Counted from the first letter of the stretch, positions 33,849-43,364 are shown. The stretch is 64,000 nucleotides of DNA from Veillonella rogosae JCM 15642 (GCF_002959775.1 NZ_PPCX01000002.1:62001-126000), one strand, 5' to 3'. Notes: generated by a model not told the origin, from the letters alone. Program-made: numbers and translations.

Positions 33849-34793
33849 ATGAGTAAGATTACTATTAATCAATTACATATGGCTCTGTGTGAAGCTAATT
33901 CTATTATGCTAACCGTCCATGTTAGACCTGATGGCGATGCTATCGGGTCCATGGTGGCCTTTTACGAAGCCCTTATAGGACAAGGTAAAACTGTATATAT
34001 GGTAGTGGATGATGTAGTTCCTGAGAAGTACTCATTCTTACGATATACGGACCACATCCATGATGTAGCGTACTTTGAAACTAACCCAGTTGACATTGAT
34101 ATGCTTATGATTTTGGATGCTAGCACGTATGAGCGAATTGGCAAAGTAGGTGCACTCTGGAGTGCACCTATTTTTAATATAGACCACCATATTTCCAATA
34201 CGGAATTTGCTGATCATCTATATTTGAAGTCAGAATTTGCTGCTACAGGTGAAATTGTTACGGACTTATGTACGAAATGGAATTGGCCTATCACCGAGTC
34301 GATGGGCACCGCATTATATATGGCGATTGCTACAGATTGTGGGTTCTTTAAATTTAGTAACACCACAGCGAATACCCTTGAAATGGCTGCTAAATGTGTA
34401 GCTGCAGGGGCTAGACCAAATGTTATTTCTGAAACGATTGAGGCCGTATCTGCTAGTCGTCTTGAATTAACTAAACAAGTAATGCAAACTATTGAGTTCC
34501 ACAAGAATAATACAGTAGCAACCATTGATTTGAATCGAGAAGCTATGAATATTCTTGGAGATGATACAGATGGTTTTGTAGATATTATTAGAAACGTCGA
34601 TACTGTTGATGTAGCCATTTTATTAAAAGCAGAAGCCGATGATAGAACTCGTGTTAGTTTACGTTCTAAAGGTATTGATGTAAACGCAGTAGCCAGTCAC
34701 TTTGGTGGAGGCGGTCATATTCGCGCTTCTGGTTGCACTATTAATCTACCGTTAGAAGAGGCAAAACAAGCTCTTATTGAGGTAATTAAGTAA
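33849..34793 (+). CDS. nrnA: DHH phosphoesterase, NrnA-like oligoribonuclease/pAp phosphatase
   Basis: The 314-residue protein has DHH-family motifs: HVRPDGDAIGS at 24-34, an LDAS Asp, DHH near 112-114, and the DHHA1 motif GGGGHIRASG near 285. NrnA-type enzymes degrade very short RNAs and 3'-phosphoadenosine 5'-phosphate. I chose the ATG at 33849, preceded by AAAGGATA; an in-frame start 57 bases upstream would overlap rbfA. Its stop overlaps truB by one base. It sits in the usual place after rbfA. Confidence 0.9.
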   Translation: MSKITINQLHMALCEANSIMLTVHVRPDGDAIGSMVAFYEALIGQGKTVYMVVDDVVPEKYSFLRYTDHIHDVAYFETNPVDIDMLMILDASTYERIGKVGALWSAPIFNIDHHISNTEFADHLYLKSEFAATGEIVTDLCTKWNWPITESMGTALYMAIATDCGFFKFSNTTANTLEMAAKCVAAGARPNVISETIEAVSASRLELTKQVMQTIEFHKNNTVATIDLNREAMNILGDDTDGFVDIIRNVDTVDVAILLKAEADDRTRVSLRSKGIDVNAVASHFGGGGHIRASGCTINLPLEEAKQALIEVIK

Positions 34794-35734
34794 TGGATGG
34801 CATTTTACCATTTTTAAAACCGCCTGGTATTACGAGTCATGATGCTGTAGCTATTTGTCGCCGTATTTTAAAAGAAAAGCGCATTGGTCATAGTGGTACA
34901 CTTGATCCGATGGCTTATGGTGTATTACCAATATTTCTAGGTAAGGCTACGCGCCTCATAGAGTATACTGAAGGTTTTGATAAAACCTATGTAGCTGAAT
35001 GTAAATTTGGAACTTTTACAGATACTGAAGATAGCTCTGGACAACCTGTATTACCTGATACAGATATGGTGTTGCGTGACGGTGTTGTATTGAATGAATC
35101 TATTCAGTCTTCTGAGCTCTCTGGGTCTATGCTTAAGCCAACATTTGATGAATTGGTTAATACCTTGAATACCTTTGTAGGCATTCAAAATCAGAGGCCA
35201 TCTAAGTATTCTGCGATTAAAGTAAATGGTATTCGAGCTTATGAATATGCACGAAAAGGGATCCCTGTAGAATTGCCATTACGTCAAATTCATATTAAAC
35301 ATATTGAATTAATAGCCTATGGATTCCCATACTTTACGGTTCGCGTTACTTGCTCAGGCGGTACTTATATTCGTTCGTTATTACGCGATATTTGTTTTTC
35401 TCTAGGCATACCAGGAACTATGACTTCTTTAGCACGTACTCAAGTGGGACCTTTTGCTATCGATTCCGCAAAAATAGCGGAAGAGTTAATATTACATGGT
35501 GAAAGCCTTTTACTACCAACAGAAGTGGCGGTATCTCATCTTTCACAAGTGACTGTAAATAGTGTACAATTAAAGATGATGGTGCAAGGCAAGGAGTTGC
35601 CTATTAACAGTGAATTTTCTTTCACTGAGCCAGATAATTTGTATAGAGCCTATGGACCGCATGGTTTTATTGGTATTATGAAACGAACAAACCACTCCTT
35701 AAAGGTGGAAAAAAATATTTTTATTGAAGGATAA
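34793..35734 (+). CDS. truB: tRNA pseudouridine-55 synthase
   Basis: The 313-residue enzyme makes pseudouridine 55 in the T-loop of tRNAs. The catalytic motif GHSGTLDPMAYGVLP is at 32-46, with catalytic Asp 38. The RVTCSGGTYIRSLLRD segment follows, and a C-terminal PUA-like region ends the protein. The start overlaps nrnA by one base; ribF begins two bases after the stop. Confidence 0.95.
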   Translation: MDGILPFLKPPGITSHDAVAICRRILKEKRIGHSGTLDPMAYGVLPIFLGKATRLIEYTEGFDKTYVAECKFGTFTDTEDSSGQPVLPDTDMVLRDGVVLNESIQSSELSGSMLKPTFDELVNTLNTFVGIQNQRPSKYSAIKVNGIRAYEYARKGIPVELPLRQIHIKHIELIAYGFPYFTVRVTCSGGTYIRSLLRDICFSLGIPGTMTSLARTQVGPFAIDSAKIAEELILHGESLLLPTEVAVSHLSQVTVNSVQLKMMVQGKELPINSEFSFTEPDNLYRAYGPHGFIGIMKRTNHSLKVEKNIFIEG

Positions 35735-35736
35735 AT

Positions 35737-36672
35737 ATGAAACAAATACATTCGTTTGATGAACTACGTCAAATCAAAGATACAAAAGTATATGCCCTTG
35801 GTACCTTTGATGGCATTCATCGAGGTCATCAACGAGTTATACGTAAGGCTGTTGAGGAGGCTGCATCAGTTAATGGTGTTAGTATCATCATAACCTTTGA
35901 ACATCATCCGTTGACGATACTACATCCAGAACGAGTACCTAAACGGTTGATTCAAGAAGACATTTTGAATACAGTCATTGAAAGCCTCCAGGTGGATTAT
36001 ATTTTGCGATTACCGATGACTGAAGCATTGCTTAACATGTGTGCTGATGAGTTTTTAAATGCCCTTTGTAAAGATACTAATGTAGAAGCTATCGTCGTTG
36101 GTGAAAATTTCACATTTGGTGCTAAAGGGCTAGGTAATCCTGAATATATGAAACAAGTATTGGCAGATAAGGCGATACAAGTTTTAGTTCAGCCTTTATT
36201 GCCTTGTGATGGACTTAGTACTCCTATTTCAAGTACTGAGATTAGAAAAGCTATTCGAGAAGGCCGTCTAGAAGATGCCACTCATTGGCTTGGTCGACCA
36301 TTCCAGTTTAAAGGTACTGTTATAAAAGGTGATCAACGGGGACGTACATTAGGATTCCCTACATTAAATTTATTGCTTCCTAATGAAATGGCTACACCTC
36401 CAGATGGAGTGTATGCTAATCGTGTATGCATTGATGGCATTTGGTATGATGGGGTAGGTAATGTTGGAGACAATCCAACATTTAAAAACCAGTACCATAG
36501 ATGTGAAGTACACGTATTTGACTTTGACCAAGATATATATGGAAAAGAAGTAATCGTACAATTTATTTCCTATCTTAGAGGGGAAGTTAAATTTAATAAT
36601 TTACAAGATCTTATCGATCAAATGAAAGTAGATGAAGAACAGGCGTTAGCTATTTTAGCTAATGCACAATAA
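35737..36672 (+). CDS. ribF: Bifunctional riboflavin kinase / FAD synthetase
   Basis: The 311-residue protein has an N-terminal adenylyltransferase domain with GTFDGIHRGH at 23-32 and a SSTEIRKAIREG motif, and a C-terminal flavokinase with GRTLGFPTLN near 202-211. It turns riboflavin into FMN and FAD. It ends the nusA-infB operon block; its last codons run up to the ribosome site of the next gene. Confidence 0.95.
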   Translation: MKQIHSFDELRQIKDTKVYALGTFDGIHRGHQRVIRKAVEEAASVNGVSIIITFEHHPLTILHPERVPKRLIQEDILNTVIESLQVDYILRLPMTEALLNMCADEFLNALCKDTNVEAIVVGENFTFGAKGLGNPEYMKQVLADKAIQVLVQPLLPCDGLSTPISSTEIRKAIREGRLEDATHWLGRPFQFKGTVIKGDQRGRTLGFPTLNLLLPNEMATPPDGVYANRVCIDGIWYDGVGNVGDNPTFKNQYHRCEVHVFDFDQDIYGKEVIVQFISYLRGEVKFNNLQDLIDQMKVDEEQALAILANAQ

Positions 36673-36682
36673 GGGGGTTCTC

Positions 36683-37447
36683 ATGGATATTAAAGAAGCT
36701 CGCAAACAAATTGACAGTATTGATACTGTTTTAGTCGGTGAATTTGAAAAAAGACTATCCTTAATTAAAGAAATTGGCAAATATAAAGATGAACATCATT
36801 TGCCACTCGTCGATGAAGAACGGGATGCAAGTATCATTGCTATGCATCGTTCTAACTGCAAAGATGAGTCTTTAGCGAACTATGTGGAAAACTATATGAA
36901 AACAATTGTTTCCATGAGTAACGATTACTTAAAACAAAATATGCATAAACATATTTTCCTCATCGGTATGCCTGGTGCAGGTAAGACTACGGTAGGTAAG
37001 GTTCTTGCTAAAGAATTAGGTAGAGACTTCTTCGATTTAGATCAAACAATCCAAGATAAGGTTGGTAAATCAGTACAAAATATTTATATTCATGATGGTA
37101 AAGATGCTTTCACTGAATACGAATATACTACAATCAAAGAATTGATTCACAATAAACCATCTGTTATTGCTACAGGTGGTGGTACAGTTACTTATGATAA
37201 AACTGTAAACTTAATGCGCAATAACGGTCTTGTTGTATTCGTTAATCGAGATGTAAATCATATTCTAGATGATTTAGATCTTGAGATTCGCCCACTTGTA
37301 AAAGAAAGTATTGAGTATATATTTAATGTATACGAAGAACGATACCCATTATACGAGGAAGTGGCACATATCAAAATTGGTAACGAAGGTAGCATTACCG
37401 ATGCGGTGCAAGAAATTATAGAAGCCTTGCCTAATACGGAGAAATAA
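36683..37447 (+). CDS. Chorismate mutase (AroQ) - shikimate kinase fusion, atypical kinase site
   Basis: The 254-residue protein joins two shikimate-pathway domains. Residues 1-88 read like an AroQ chorismate mutase (DIKEARKQIDSIDTVLVGEF, with ERDASII). Residues 92-254 are a shikimate kinase with P-loop GMPGAGKT at 95-102, DLD near 118 and ATGGGTV. The substrate Arg of the usual FR-x-x-E motif is Thr here (FTEYE), while RPLV and ERYPLYEE Arg residues are kept. Activity may be altered. The ATG at 36683 follows AAGGGGG. The stop overlaps the helicase gene by one base. Confidence 0.82.
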   Translation: MDIKEARKQIDSIDTVLVGEFEKRLSLIKEIGKYKDEHHLPLVDEERDASIIAMHRSNCKDESLANYVENYMKTIVSMSNDYLKQNMHKHIFLIGMPGAGKTTVGKVLAKELGRDFFDLDQTIQDKVGKSVQNIYIHDGKDAFTEYEYTTIKELIHNKPSVIATGGGTVTYDKTVNLMRNNGLVVFVNRDVNHILDDLDLEIRPLVKESIEYIFNVYEERYPLYEEVAHIKIGNEGSITDAVQEIIEALPNTEK

Positions 37448-39600
37448 TGGACGCCATACGAGGATTTGTATACCGAACTATATATGAGAATACACAGCGT
37501 ACATATTGCGTGTTTATCCTCAAAGATTATAATGAGGAATACATTACTTGTACCGGCAAATTTGAGTCTCCTAAAGAAGGGGAAGATATTGAAGTACGAG
37601 GCCGCTATGTAGAGCATGAAAAGTATGGTCGCCAATTTGATGCGAGCAGTGTGGAAAAATTAAAGCCCGATAATATGGGCGCTGCTAAAACGTATTTACT
37701 AAACCTAGGTATAAAGGGATTTGGTGAGAAGTCTGTAGAGAAGGTTCTAGACTATTTTGGCATTCGTATTTTAGAGATTTTACGACAGGAACGTCCTGAA
37801 GAAATTAAGGATGTTCCTGGTCTTCGGAAAAGTGTTAAGGATGAACTATTTAATACTTTACTTGGTGAAGGGATTTTATCCGATTTAAATCACTTTTTTG
37901 AAAGTCACCATATTTCTTCTAAATGGAGTCGAACTGTATATACTTATTACGGTGTTCAGTCGGTAGCTGTTATAGAGGATAACCCTTATACTTTGTTGCG
38001 TGTTGCACCAGACATGCTCTTTGGTACGGCTGATACACTGGCGGAACATTTAGGTATTACTAGCAGTGATTCTCGCCGTTTAGAGGCTGGTTTAGAATGG
38101 ATTTTACGCAGTTTAGATAATCAAGGTCATACATGCTTGCCTGTAGATCAACTTATAGGTCGGTTAGATGATCTTTTACAAACTGATGTAGATGATATTG
38201 CTAACTTTATTGAAAGTCTTTTAGAGCAAGGTGCATTGTATAGTACGTATTACGAAGATATTTTATATATCTATCCGCCAGAAATGTATGTTTCTGAAGT
38301 GGAAGGTGTGCACTATACTCGGGAATTTTTATTAGAAGCAGATCCAATTGCTTTAGATATTCCTAGCTTTATAGAAAGGTTTGAGCAAGATAATCATATT
38401 ACCTTTGGTGATGCTCAAAAAGAGGCTATTCAGCTTTCTTTCTTTGAGAAGTTTTCCCTCATAACCGGTGGTCCTGGTACGGGCAAAACAACGATTATTA
38501 AGGCTTTAGTTAAAGGGTTCCAACTTGGTGGCTTAGGTCGTATTATTTTATGTGCCCCTACGGGTCGTGCTGCGAAACGACTTACAGAGGCCACCGAGTT
38601 TGAAGCTACTACGATACATAGATTATTAGTACCTGTTCAAGGTAGTGATTCCTATGATTTTACTAAGAACGAGGATGATCCATTAGATATAGATGTTATT
38701 ATCATCGATGAAGCATCTATGCTCAATGTTCGTCTATTCTATTCTTTAATGGCCGCAATTCCTAAAGAAGCCCATGTTATTATCGTAGGCGACGTCGATC
38801 AATTGCCACCTATTGGGGCTGGTTTTGTATTAAAAGATTTGCTTGATAGTGATTGCGTACCTTATACACGACTCAATCAGATTTATCGTCAAAGTTCGGG
38901 TAATACTATCGTTGAAAGCGCTTATGCTATCAATCGTGGGGAAATGCCGAACCTAGATGGTGTAAGTGAAGAGTTTTCTTTTATTCCCGTTAAATCCTAT
39001 GACATGATGATGAAAGCCATCATCGATGTATATAAACGAGAACAGGAATATGTAGAGGATGAATTAGATATTCAAATTATTTCTCCTATGCGTCGTGGTG
39101 AAGCCGGTAGTACATTGATTTCTCAATATGTACAACAAGCTGTTAATCCACCGGATAGCTATAAAGGGGAAGCACGTGTAAATGGTATTACTTATCGAGT
39201 TGGCGATAAGGTTATTCAAATCTTAAATGACTATGAGTTAGAGGTTTTCAATGGTGAAATTGGTATAATCTACGCCATTACACGAACGGACATTTGTATC
39301 CGATTTATCCATAAAGAGGTTCGTCTACCAATCGATGAAGCACATATGATTATGCCAGCCTATGCTATTACGGTTCATAAAAGCCAAGGTAGTGAGTATG
39401 GTGTAGTTATTATTCCATTTGTCCCTAGATATGGTGGTATGTTACAACGCAACTTGTTGTATACTGCTGTTACTCGAGCAAAACGAAAAGTTATTATCGT
39501 TGGTACTACTAGTGCTGTTGAACGTGCCGTACGTACCGTTAATGCTGATGAACGATATACATTGTTTAAAGAACGACTACAAGGGAGCTGTGATTCATAA
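37447..39600 (+). CDS. recD2: RecD2-like ATP-dependent DNA helicase
   Basis: The 717-residue helicase has an N-terminal OB-like and helix-hairpin-helix region (LGIKGFGEKSVEKVL), Walker A GGPGTGKT at 341-348, Walker B IIIDEASML near 419, QLPPIGAGF and the C-terminal VHKSQGSEY motif. RecD2 proteins are 5'-3' superfamily-1 helicases found without RecBC and linked to DNA repair. The start overlaps the previous stop; comF begins directly after the stop. Length is normal for the shorter RecD2 group. Confidence 0.93.
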   Translation: MDAIRGFVYRTIYENTQRTYCVFILKDYNEEYITCTGKFESPKEGEDIEVRGRYVEHEKYGRQFDASSVEKLKPDNMGAAKTYLLNLGIKGFGEKSVEKVLDYFGIRILEILRQERPEEIKDVPGLRKSVKDELFNTLLGEGILSDLNHFFESHHISSKWSRTVYTYYGVQSVAVIEDNPYTLLRVAPDMLFGTADTLAEHLGITSSDSRRLEAGLEWILRSLDNQGHTCLPVDQLIGRLDDLLQTDVDDIANFIESLLEQGALYSTYYEDILYIYPPEMYVSEVEGVHYTREFLLEADPIALDIPSFIERFEQDNHITFGDAQKEAIQLSFFEKFSLITGGPGTGKTTIIKALVKGFQLGGLGRIILCAPTGRAAKRLTEATEFEATTIHRLLVPVQGSDSYDFTKNEDDPLDIDVIIIDEASMLNVRLFYSLMAAIPKEAHVIIVGDVDQLPPIGAGFVLKDLLDSDCVPYTRLNQIYRQSSGNTIVESAYAINRGEMPNLDGVSEEFSFIPVKSYDMMMKAIIDVYKREQEYVEDELDIQIISPMRRGEAGSTLISQYVQQAVNPPDSYKGEARVNGITYRVGDKVIQILNDYELEVFNGEIGIIYAITRTDICIRFIHKEVRLPIDEAHMIMPAYAITVHKSQGSEYGVVIIPFVPRYGGMLQRNLLYTAVTRAKRKVIIVGTTSAVERAVRTVNADERYTLFKERLQGSCDS

Positions 39601-40296
39601 ATGAGTCTTTTGGATTTCCTATTTCCACCTGTTTGTCCTCACTGTGGGGCTCCTGTAGCAACACAAGGTGATTGGTGTAAAACTTGTTTTACAGATCTAT
39701 TACATATTCGTCATGTGCCACATAAATTTTTACATCATGTAGATGATGTATGTGTGCTAGCTGAATATCGTGGTGGTCTAAAGTCTATGATTTACGATGT
39801 AAAATTTAATGAAAAAAAGGAGCAGTCCAAAGGGGCTGCTCCTTTTTTAGCGTCGTACAACTTTTACATGAAATATAATAAATTTAATATAGTTAGTCAT
39901 AATTGTAAAACCGTATATGACTATATTGTACCTGTACCGTCTAGTACGAAAAAAATAAATAAGAGGGGATATAATCAAGTTGATTTATTTTTCCGTCATT
40001 GGGTACAGTCCTTACAAAACATCGATCATAATCATTTTATTTGGTTAGATTGTATATATAAATTTGATACTTCAAATGATATGTGGGCCTTAACAAATAA
40101 GGAGCGCCATCAAAATATTGATGATGCCTTTGTCGTAAAAGCTGAGTATAAGCATATGGAATTAGCTGATAAAAATATTTTAATTGTTGACGATATTTAT
40201 ACGACAGGCGCAACAATTGAGGCTGTAACAAAGGTGTTGAGGTCATATAAACCTCTTAAAATTGATGCTTTAACATTAGCTAGTGGTAGTTTTTAA
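39601..40296 (+). CDS. comF: ComF family phosphoribosyltransferase-like protein
   Basis: The 231-residue protein has an N-terminal zinc finger with Cys 12, 15, 26 and 29, then PVPSSTKKINKRGYNQ and the PRPP-type motif IVDDIYTTGAT near 193-203. ComFC proteins act with DNA uptake in competence, in the cytoplasm. The ATG abuts the recD2 stop. The reading frame includes a lysine-rich segment near 39810-39840 whose DNA forms a small GC-rich repeat (GGAGCAG and CTGCTCC). A terminator for the opposite gene follows. Confidence 0.9.
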   Translation: MSLLDFLFPPVCPHCGAPVATQGDWCKTCFTDLLHIRHVPHKFLHHVDDVCVLAEYRGGLKSMIYDVKFNEKKEQSKGAAPFLASYNFYMKYNKFNIVSHNCKTVYDYIVPVPSSTKKINKRGYNQVDLFFRHWVQSLQNIDHNHFIWLDCIYKFDTSNDMWALTNKERHQNIDDAFVVKAEYKHMELADKNILIVDDIYTTGATIEAVTKVLRSYKPLKIDALTLASGSF

Positions 40297-40310
40297 ATTT
40301 CCACTAAAAA

Positions 40311-40337
40311 AGCGTCCACCTTATGGTGAACGCTTAG
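40311..40337 (-). terminator. Terminator of the HD-GYP gene
   Basis: On the minus strand AAGCGTTCACC and GGTGGACGCTT pair (one mismatch) across ATAA, followed by TTTTTT. It also separates comF from the convergent gene. Confidence 0.8.
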
Positions 40338-40345
40338 TAAGTCTA

Positions 40346-40948
40346 TTAGCCAAGAACATCAATAAAAGCTTTTACTACATCTGGATCGAAAAGGGAACCT
40401 GATGCACTGAAGAGTTCTTCTTTTGCTTTAGCTTTAGTTTTTGCCCAAAACTCGGTAGAAGGATTAACTGTTGTATCATAGTAATCGGCAACAGCAATGA
40501 TTCGAGCTCCTAATGGAATGTTAGCACCTCGTAGATGTTTTGGATAACCAGAGCCATCCCATTTTTCGTGGTGGTAACGAATATAAGGCAAGATTTGTTG
40601 GCAGCAAGGGTAGTTTTCAATCATATTGGCACCACTTGCAGCATGTTGCTTATACTTAGACATTTCTTGCTTATTTAGATATGGAGATTTTTGAATTAAT
40701 GCATTAGGTACCATTAATAGCCCTACATCATGAAGTAAAGCTGCGTGACGAATTTGTTCAATTTCATTTAATGGTAAGCCCATTTTAGCAGCGATACTAA
40801 CTGCATAGTTTGAAACTTGGATAGAATGAGTATAGAGATGATAGCTTTTCATTTGTATCATCTGCAAAAGCTGAGCGCTTATTGCTTCTAAACTGTCCTT
40901 TTCCAGTTCATACAACCCAGATGGTTGCATCAATGATAACATAAACAT
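40346..40948 (-). CDS. HD-GYP domain protein
   Basis: The 200-residue protein consists almost only of an HD-GYP domain. The HD pair is His 73-Asp 74 in LLHDVG, and HHEKWDGSGYP is at 126-136; ADYYD follows at 154-158. Such domains hydrolyse cyclic di-GMP or related nucleotides. There is no sensor or receiver domain, so control would come from expression. The ATG has GAGGGG six bases upstream. It is isolated on the minus strand. Whether this genome uses cyclic di-GMP cannot be seen here. Confidence 0.85.
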   Translation of the reverse strand: MFMLSLMQPSGLYELEKDSLEAISAQLLQMIQMKSYHLYTHSIQVSNYAVSIAAKMGLPLNEIEQIRHAALLHDVGLLMVPNALIQKSPYLNKQEMSKYKQHAASGANMIENYPCCQQILPYIRYHHEKWDGSGYPKHLRGANIPLGARIIAVADYYDTTVNPSTEFWAKTKAKAKEELFSASGSLFDPDVVKAFIDVLG

Positions 40949-41398
40949 AATAAACCCCTCTAACTAACGTACAGAACATTTGGTACAACCCCTCGTACTT
41001 ATGTTCATATCGTACAACTTTAGGCCGTTCTAATTTAACAGTATACAAATTATACACCATAAATTATGTTTTGTGTATGACACGTATGTTCTTGCATACA
41101 TGTTGTATTCATATTTGGCATACTAAAATGAATTGACTTTTTGAGAATACACTAGATATAGTACCTTGAAAAAATAATTTTAGAATTATTAAAATAATAT
41201 GAAGATTTTTTTAGGTTTTCTATTCCAATTTTCTATACATCAAGAAATAGGGGTTGCAAAAAATATTCTCATTAGTCTGAGAACTAATCGTTATTATGTT
41301 TGGCTTTTGATTTATACTATCTATTTTCATTACTAGAGTTGCTATTATACTATTGTAGGTTTATATATTATATACTACCTATATAATTATCTTTTACC
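40949..41398 (-). other. Upstream region of the HD-GYP gene, mostly AT-rich
   Basis: Four GTAC tetramers lie at 40969, 40983, 40995 and 41012, two of them as GTACAAC, just upstream of the HD-GYP start. On the minus strand TATAAT- and TATACT-like boxes are near 41045-41060. The rest to 41398 is AT-rich with no ORF or clear structure. Confidence 0.4.
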
Positions 41399-41427
41399 TA
41401 GACATGAATACTCTTATTCTTTATAAT
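41399..41427 (+). promoter_or_regulatory. Promoter of the structured RNA
   Basis: TAGACA at 41399-41404 and TATAAT at 41422-41427 are 17 bases apart. The start would be near 41434. Confidence 0.8.
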
Positions 41428-41433
41428 ACGTCT

Positions 41434-41665
41434 ATACGGGTCTGTGGTTGAAAGTCGATGCCAGTCGCAGGCAAAACGATCCACATAAGCAGTCTAAGAG
41501 ACTGTGAGCATGGTGCGGCTTAGGTGTAAGTCCTGCCGGTTAAACCGAGAGGGGTAGTAGTGGGGAGTCTCAGACTTATGAGCGAACCCTCCAGCAGGCG
41601 AGTGTGGGGGCAAAGACCAGGTCAGCCGTATACGGGCACATGAGGCTTTTCTCATGTGCTTTTTT
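41434..41665 (+). ncRNA. Structured non-coding RNA, candidate raiA-motif RNA
   Basis: The segment is GC-richer than its surroundings, has no ORF, a good promoter and a strong terminator. Near its 5' end TATACGG-GT-CTG can pair with CAGCCGTATA at 41622-41632, closing the whole molecule. Internal hairpins include AGTCT/AGACT near 41493-41504, CCGGTT/AACCG near 41538-41550 and GGGGAG/CCCTCC between 41563 and 41592. It does not carry the signatures of RNase P RNA, tmRNA or SRP RNA. Size, terminator and place between comF and hpf (raiA) match the raiA-motif RNA, whose class is known beside raiA and comF genes; this naming is inference. Confidence 0.65.
41636..41665 (+). terminator. Terminator of the structured RNA
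   Basis: GCACATGAG and CTCATGTGC pair around a six-base loop and are followed by six T residues. Confidence 0.92.
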
Positions 41666-41819
41666 CTTTTTATACATTTGTATATTCAAGAATCTATAGA
41701 AATCCACTACCTATGGGAATGTTTCTATACATAGTTGTAATATTTATACATCGCATGTATAAAATAAAAATATAGATATAGGAATTTTGTGATATTTTGG
41801 AATTTTTTATACAAATTTA

Positions 41820-41848
41820 TTGACATAATTATACTAACTATATATACT
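41820..41848 (+). promoter_or_regulatory. Promoter of the amino-acid importer operon
   Basis: TTGACA at 41820-41825 and TATACT at 41843-41848 are 17 bases apart, about 42 bases before the ATG. The stretch from 41666 to 41819 is AT-rich with nothing else recognisable. Confidence 0.85.
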
Positions 41849-41889
41849 GTTATAAAGTAGTAGTAAGTTAGAATGATGAGGTTGATAAT

Positions 41890-42696
41890 ATGTTAAATAG
41901 AAAGTTGAAAAAATTAATTGTTGGCAGTTGTATGTTAGTTATGGCAGGTTCTTTAGTTGGTGGTTGTGGCTCTTCTAGTCAAACAACATCCAATAAACTT
42001 GTTGTAGGTACTAATGCAACATTTGTTCCGTTTGAATTTAAGGATGAAAAAACTCAAGACTATACAGGTTTTGACATTGAATTAATCCGCGCTATTGGTA
42101 AACGTATTAATAAAGAGGTAGAGCTTAAAAATATAGCTTTTGATGCTTTGATTCCAGCTTTGAATACTCGTGATATCGATGTTGCTGCATCTGGTATGAC
42201 TATTACAAAAGCTAGAAGTGAAAAGGTATTATTCTCTTCTCCTTATTATGAAAATGCATTAGCAGTAGTTTATAAAGATGGTACAACTGTGAACTCTCTA
42301 GATGATTTGAAAGGTAAAAAAATTGCCGCTCAATTGGGGACTACTGGAGCAGATCTTGCACATAAAATTGAAGGTACTGCAGTAAAAGAATTTGACCATA
42401 GTAATGAAGCTTTGTTAGAATTACAAAATGGTGGTGTTGATGCAACTGTAATTGATTTACCTGTTGCACAATATTACAGTACTAAGCATCCTGACCAACA
42501 CATCAAATTTATGGCATATCCAAATACAAAAGAATATTTGGGCTTAGCAATGAATAAAGATAATAAAGCGTTGCAAGAACAAATTAATAAAGCAATTGCC
42601 GATATGAAGGCAGACGGTGAATTTAATACATTATATAAAAAATGGTTTAATGTAGATGCACCTGCTGATATGCCAGTGGTTTTAGAATTTAAATAA
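41890..42696 (+). CDS. Polar amino-acid ABC transporter substrate-binding lipoprotein
   Basis: The 268-residue protein has a lipoprotein signal with lipobox VGGC and Cys 26, followed by an SBP family-3 domain: GFDIELIRAIGKRI, AASGMTITKARSEKVLFS and LGLAMNKDN. It resembles glutamine/arginine-binding GlnH-type proteins. The ligand is not certain. A GATGAGG site precedes the ATG. It forms an operon with the permease and ATPase that follow. Confidence 0.92.
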   Translation: MLNRKLKKLIVGSCMLVMAGSLVGGCGSSSQTTSNKLVVGTNATFVPFEFKDEKTQDYTGFDIELIRAIGKRINKEVELKNIAFDALIPALNTRDIDVAASGMTITKARSEKVLFSSPYYENALAVVYKDGTTVNSLDDLKGKKIAAQLGTTGADLAHKIEGTAVKEFDHSNEALLELQNGGVDATVIDLPVAQYYSTKHPDQHIKFMAYPNTKEYLGLAMNKDNKALQEQINKAIADMKADGEFNTLYKKWFNVDAPADMPVVLEFK

Positions 42697-42707
42697 TAGG
42701 AGAGATT

Positions 42708-43364
42708 ATGAGTTTTAATTGGGGGTTAATTGCGGATAATTTGCCGCTCTTATTACAAGGTGCACTTGTGACCGTAGAAATTACAGCTATGTCTGTAGGC
42801 TGTGGTTTCTTTATCGGTTTGTTAGTATCTTTAGCTAATTTATCTAAATTTAGTTTAGTTAGATTACTAGCCAAATGTTATGTAGATATCATTCGTGGTA
42901 CACCACTTTTGGTACAAATTTTCTTGATTTATTTTGCTTTACCAATGATTACAGGTCAACGTATTGATCCGTTTATTGCAGCTGTTACGGCATGTAGTAT
43001 TAACTCTGGTGCATATGTGTCTGAAATTTTCCGTGCTGGTATTCAGTCTATTGATAAAGGTCAAATGGAGGCTGGTAGATCTCTTGGTTTAACTTGGGGT
43101 CAAACAATGCGTTATATCATTATGCCTCAAGCTTTCAAAGCAATTATTCCACCATTGGGTAATGAATTTATTGCCATGTTGAAAGATTCCTCTTTGGTTT
43201 CTGTTATCGGCTTCGAAGAGTTGACACGTCGTGGTCAATTAATTATTGCTAAAACCTATGCATCCTTTGAAATCTGGGGTACAGTTGCCGTTATTTATCT
43301 TATTATGACGGTGACAATCTCACAATTAGTTGGATATCTTGAAAGGAAATATAGCATTAAATGA
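42708..43364 (+). CDS. Polar amino-acid ABC transporter permease
   Basis: The 218-residue protein has about five membrane helices and the HisM/GlnP-type EAA loop ([20 protein letters not shown]). It forms the channel for the importer in the inner membrane. AGGAGAG precedes the ATG, 11 bases after the lipoprotein gene; its stop overlaps the ATPase start by four bases. Confidence 0.94.
   Translation: MSFNWGLIADNLPLLLQGALVTVEITAMSVGCGFFIGLLVSLANLSKFSLVRLLAKCYVDIIRGTPLLVQIFLIYFALPMITGQRIDPFIAAVTACSINSGAYVSEIFRAGIQSIDKGQMEAGRSLGLTWGQTMRYIIMPQAFKAIIPPLGNEFIAMLKDSSLVSVIGFEELTRRGQLIIAKTYASFEIWGTVAVIYLIMTVTISQLVGYLERKYSIK

Noticed and set aside
41434-41665. Identity as RNase P RNA, tmRNA, SRP RNA or cobalamin riboswitch
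   Set aside because: The conserved core words of each (for example the RNase P GAGGAAAGTC or the SRP GGAAGCAGC tip) are absent; CCAGGTCAG near the end is too short to count.
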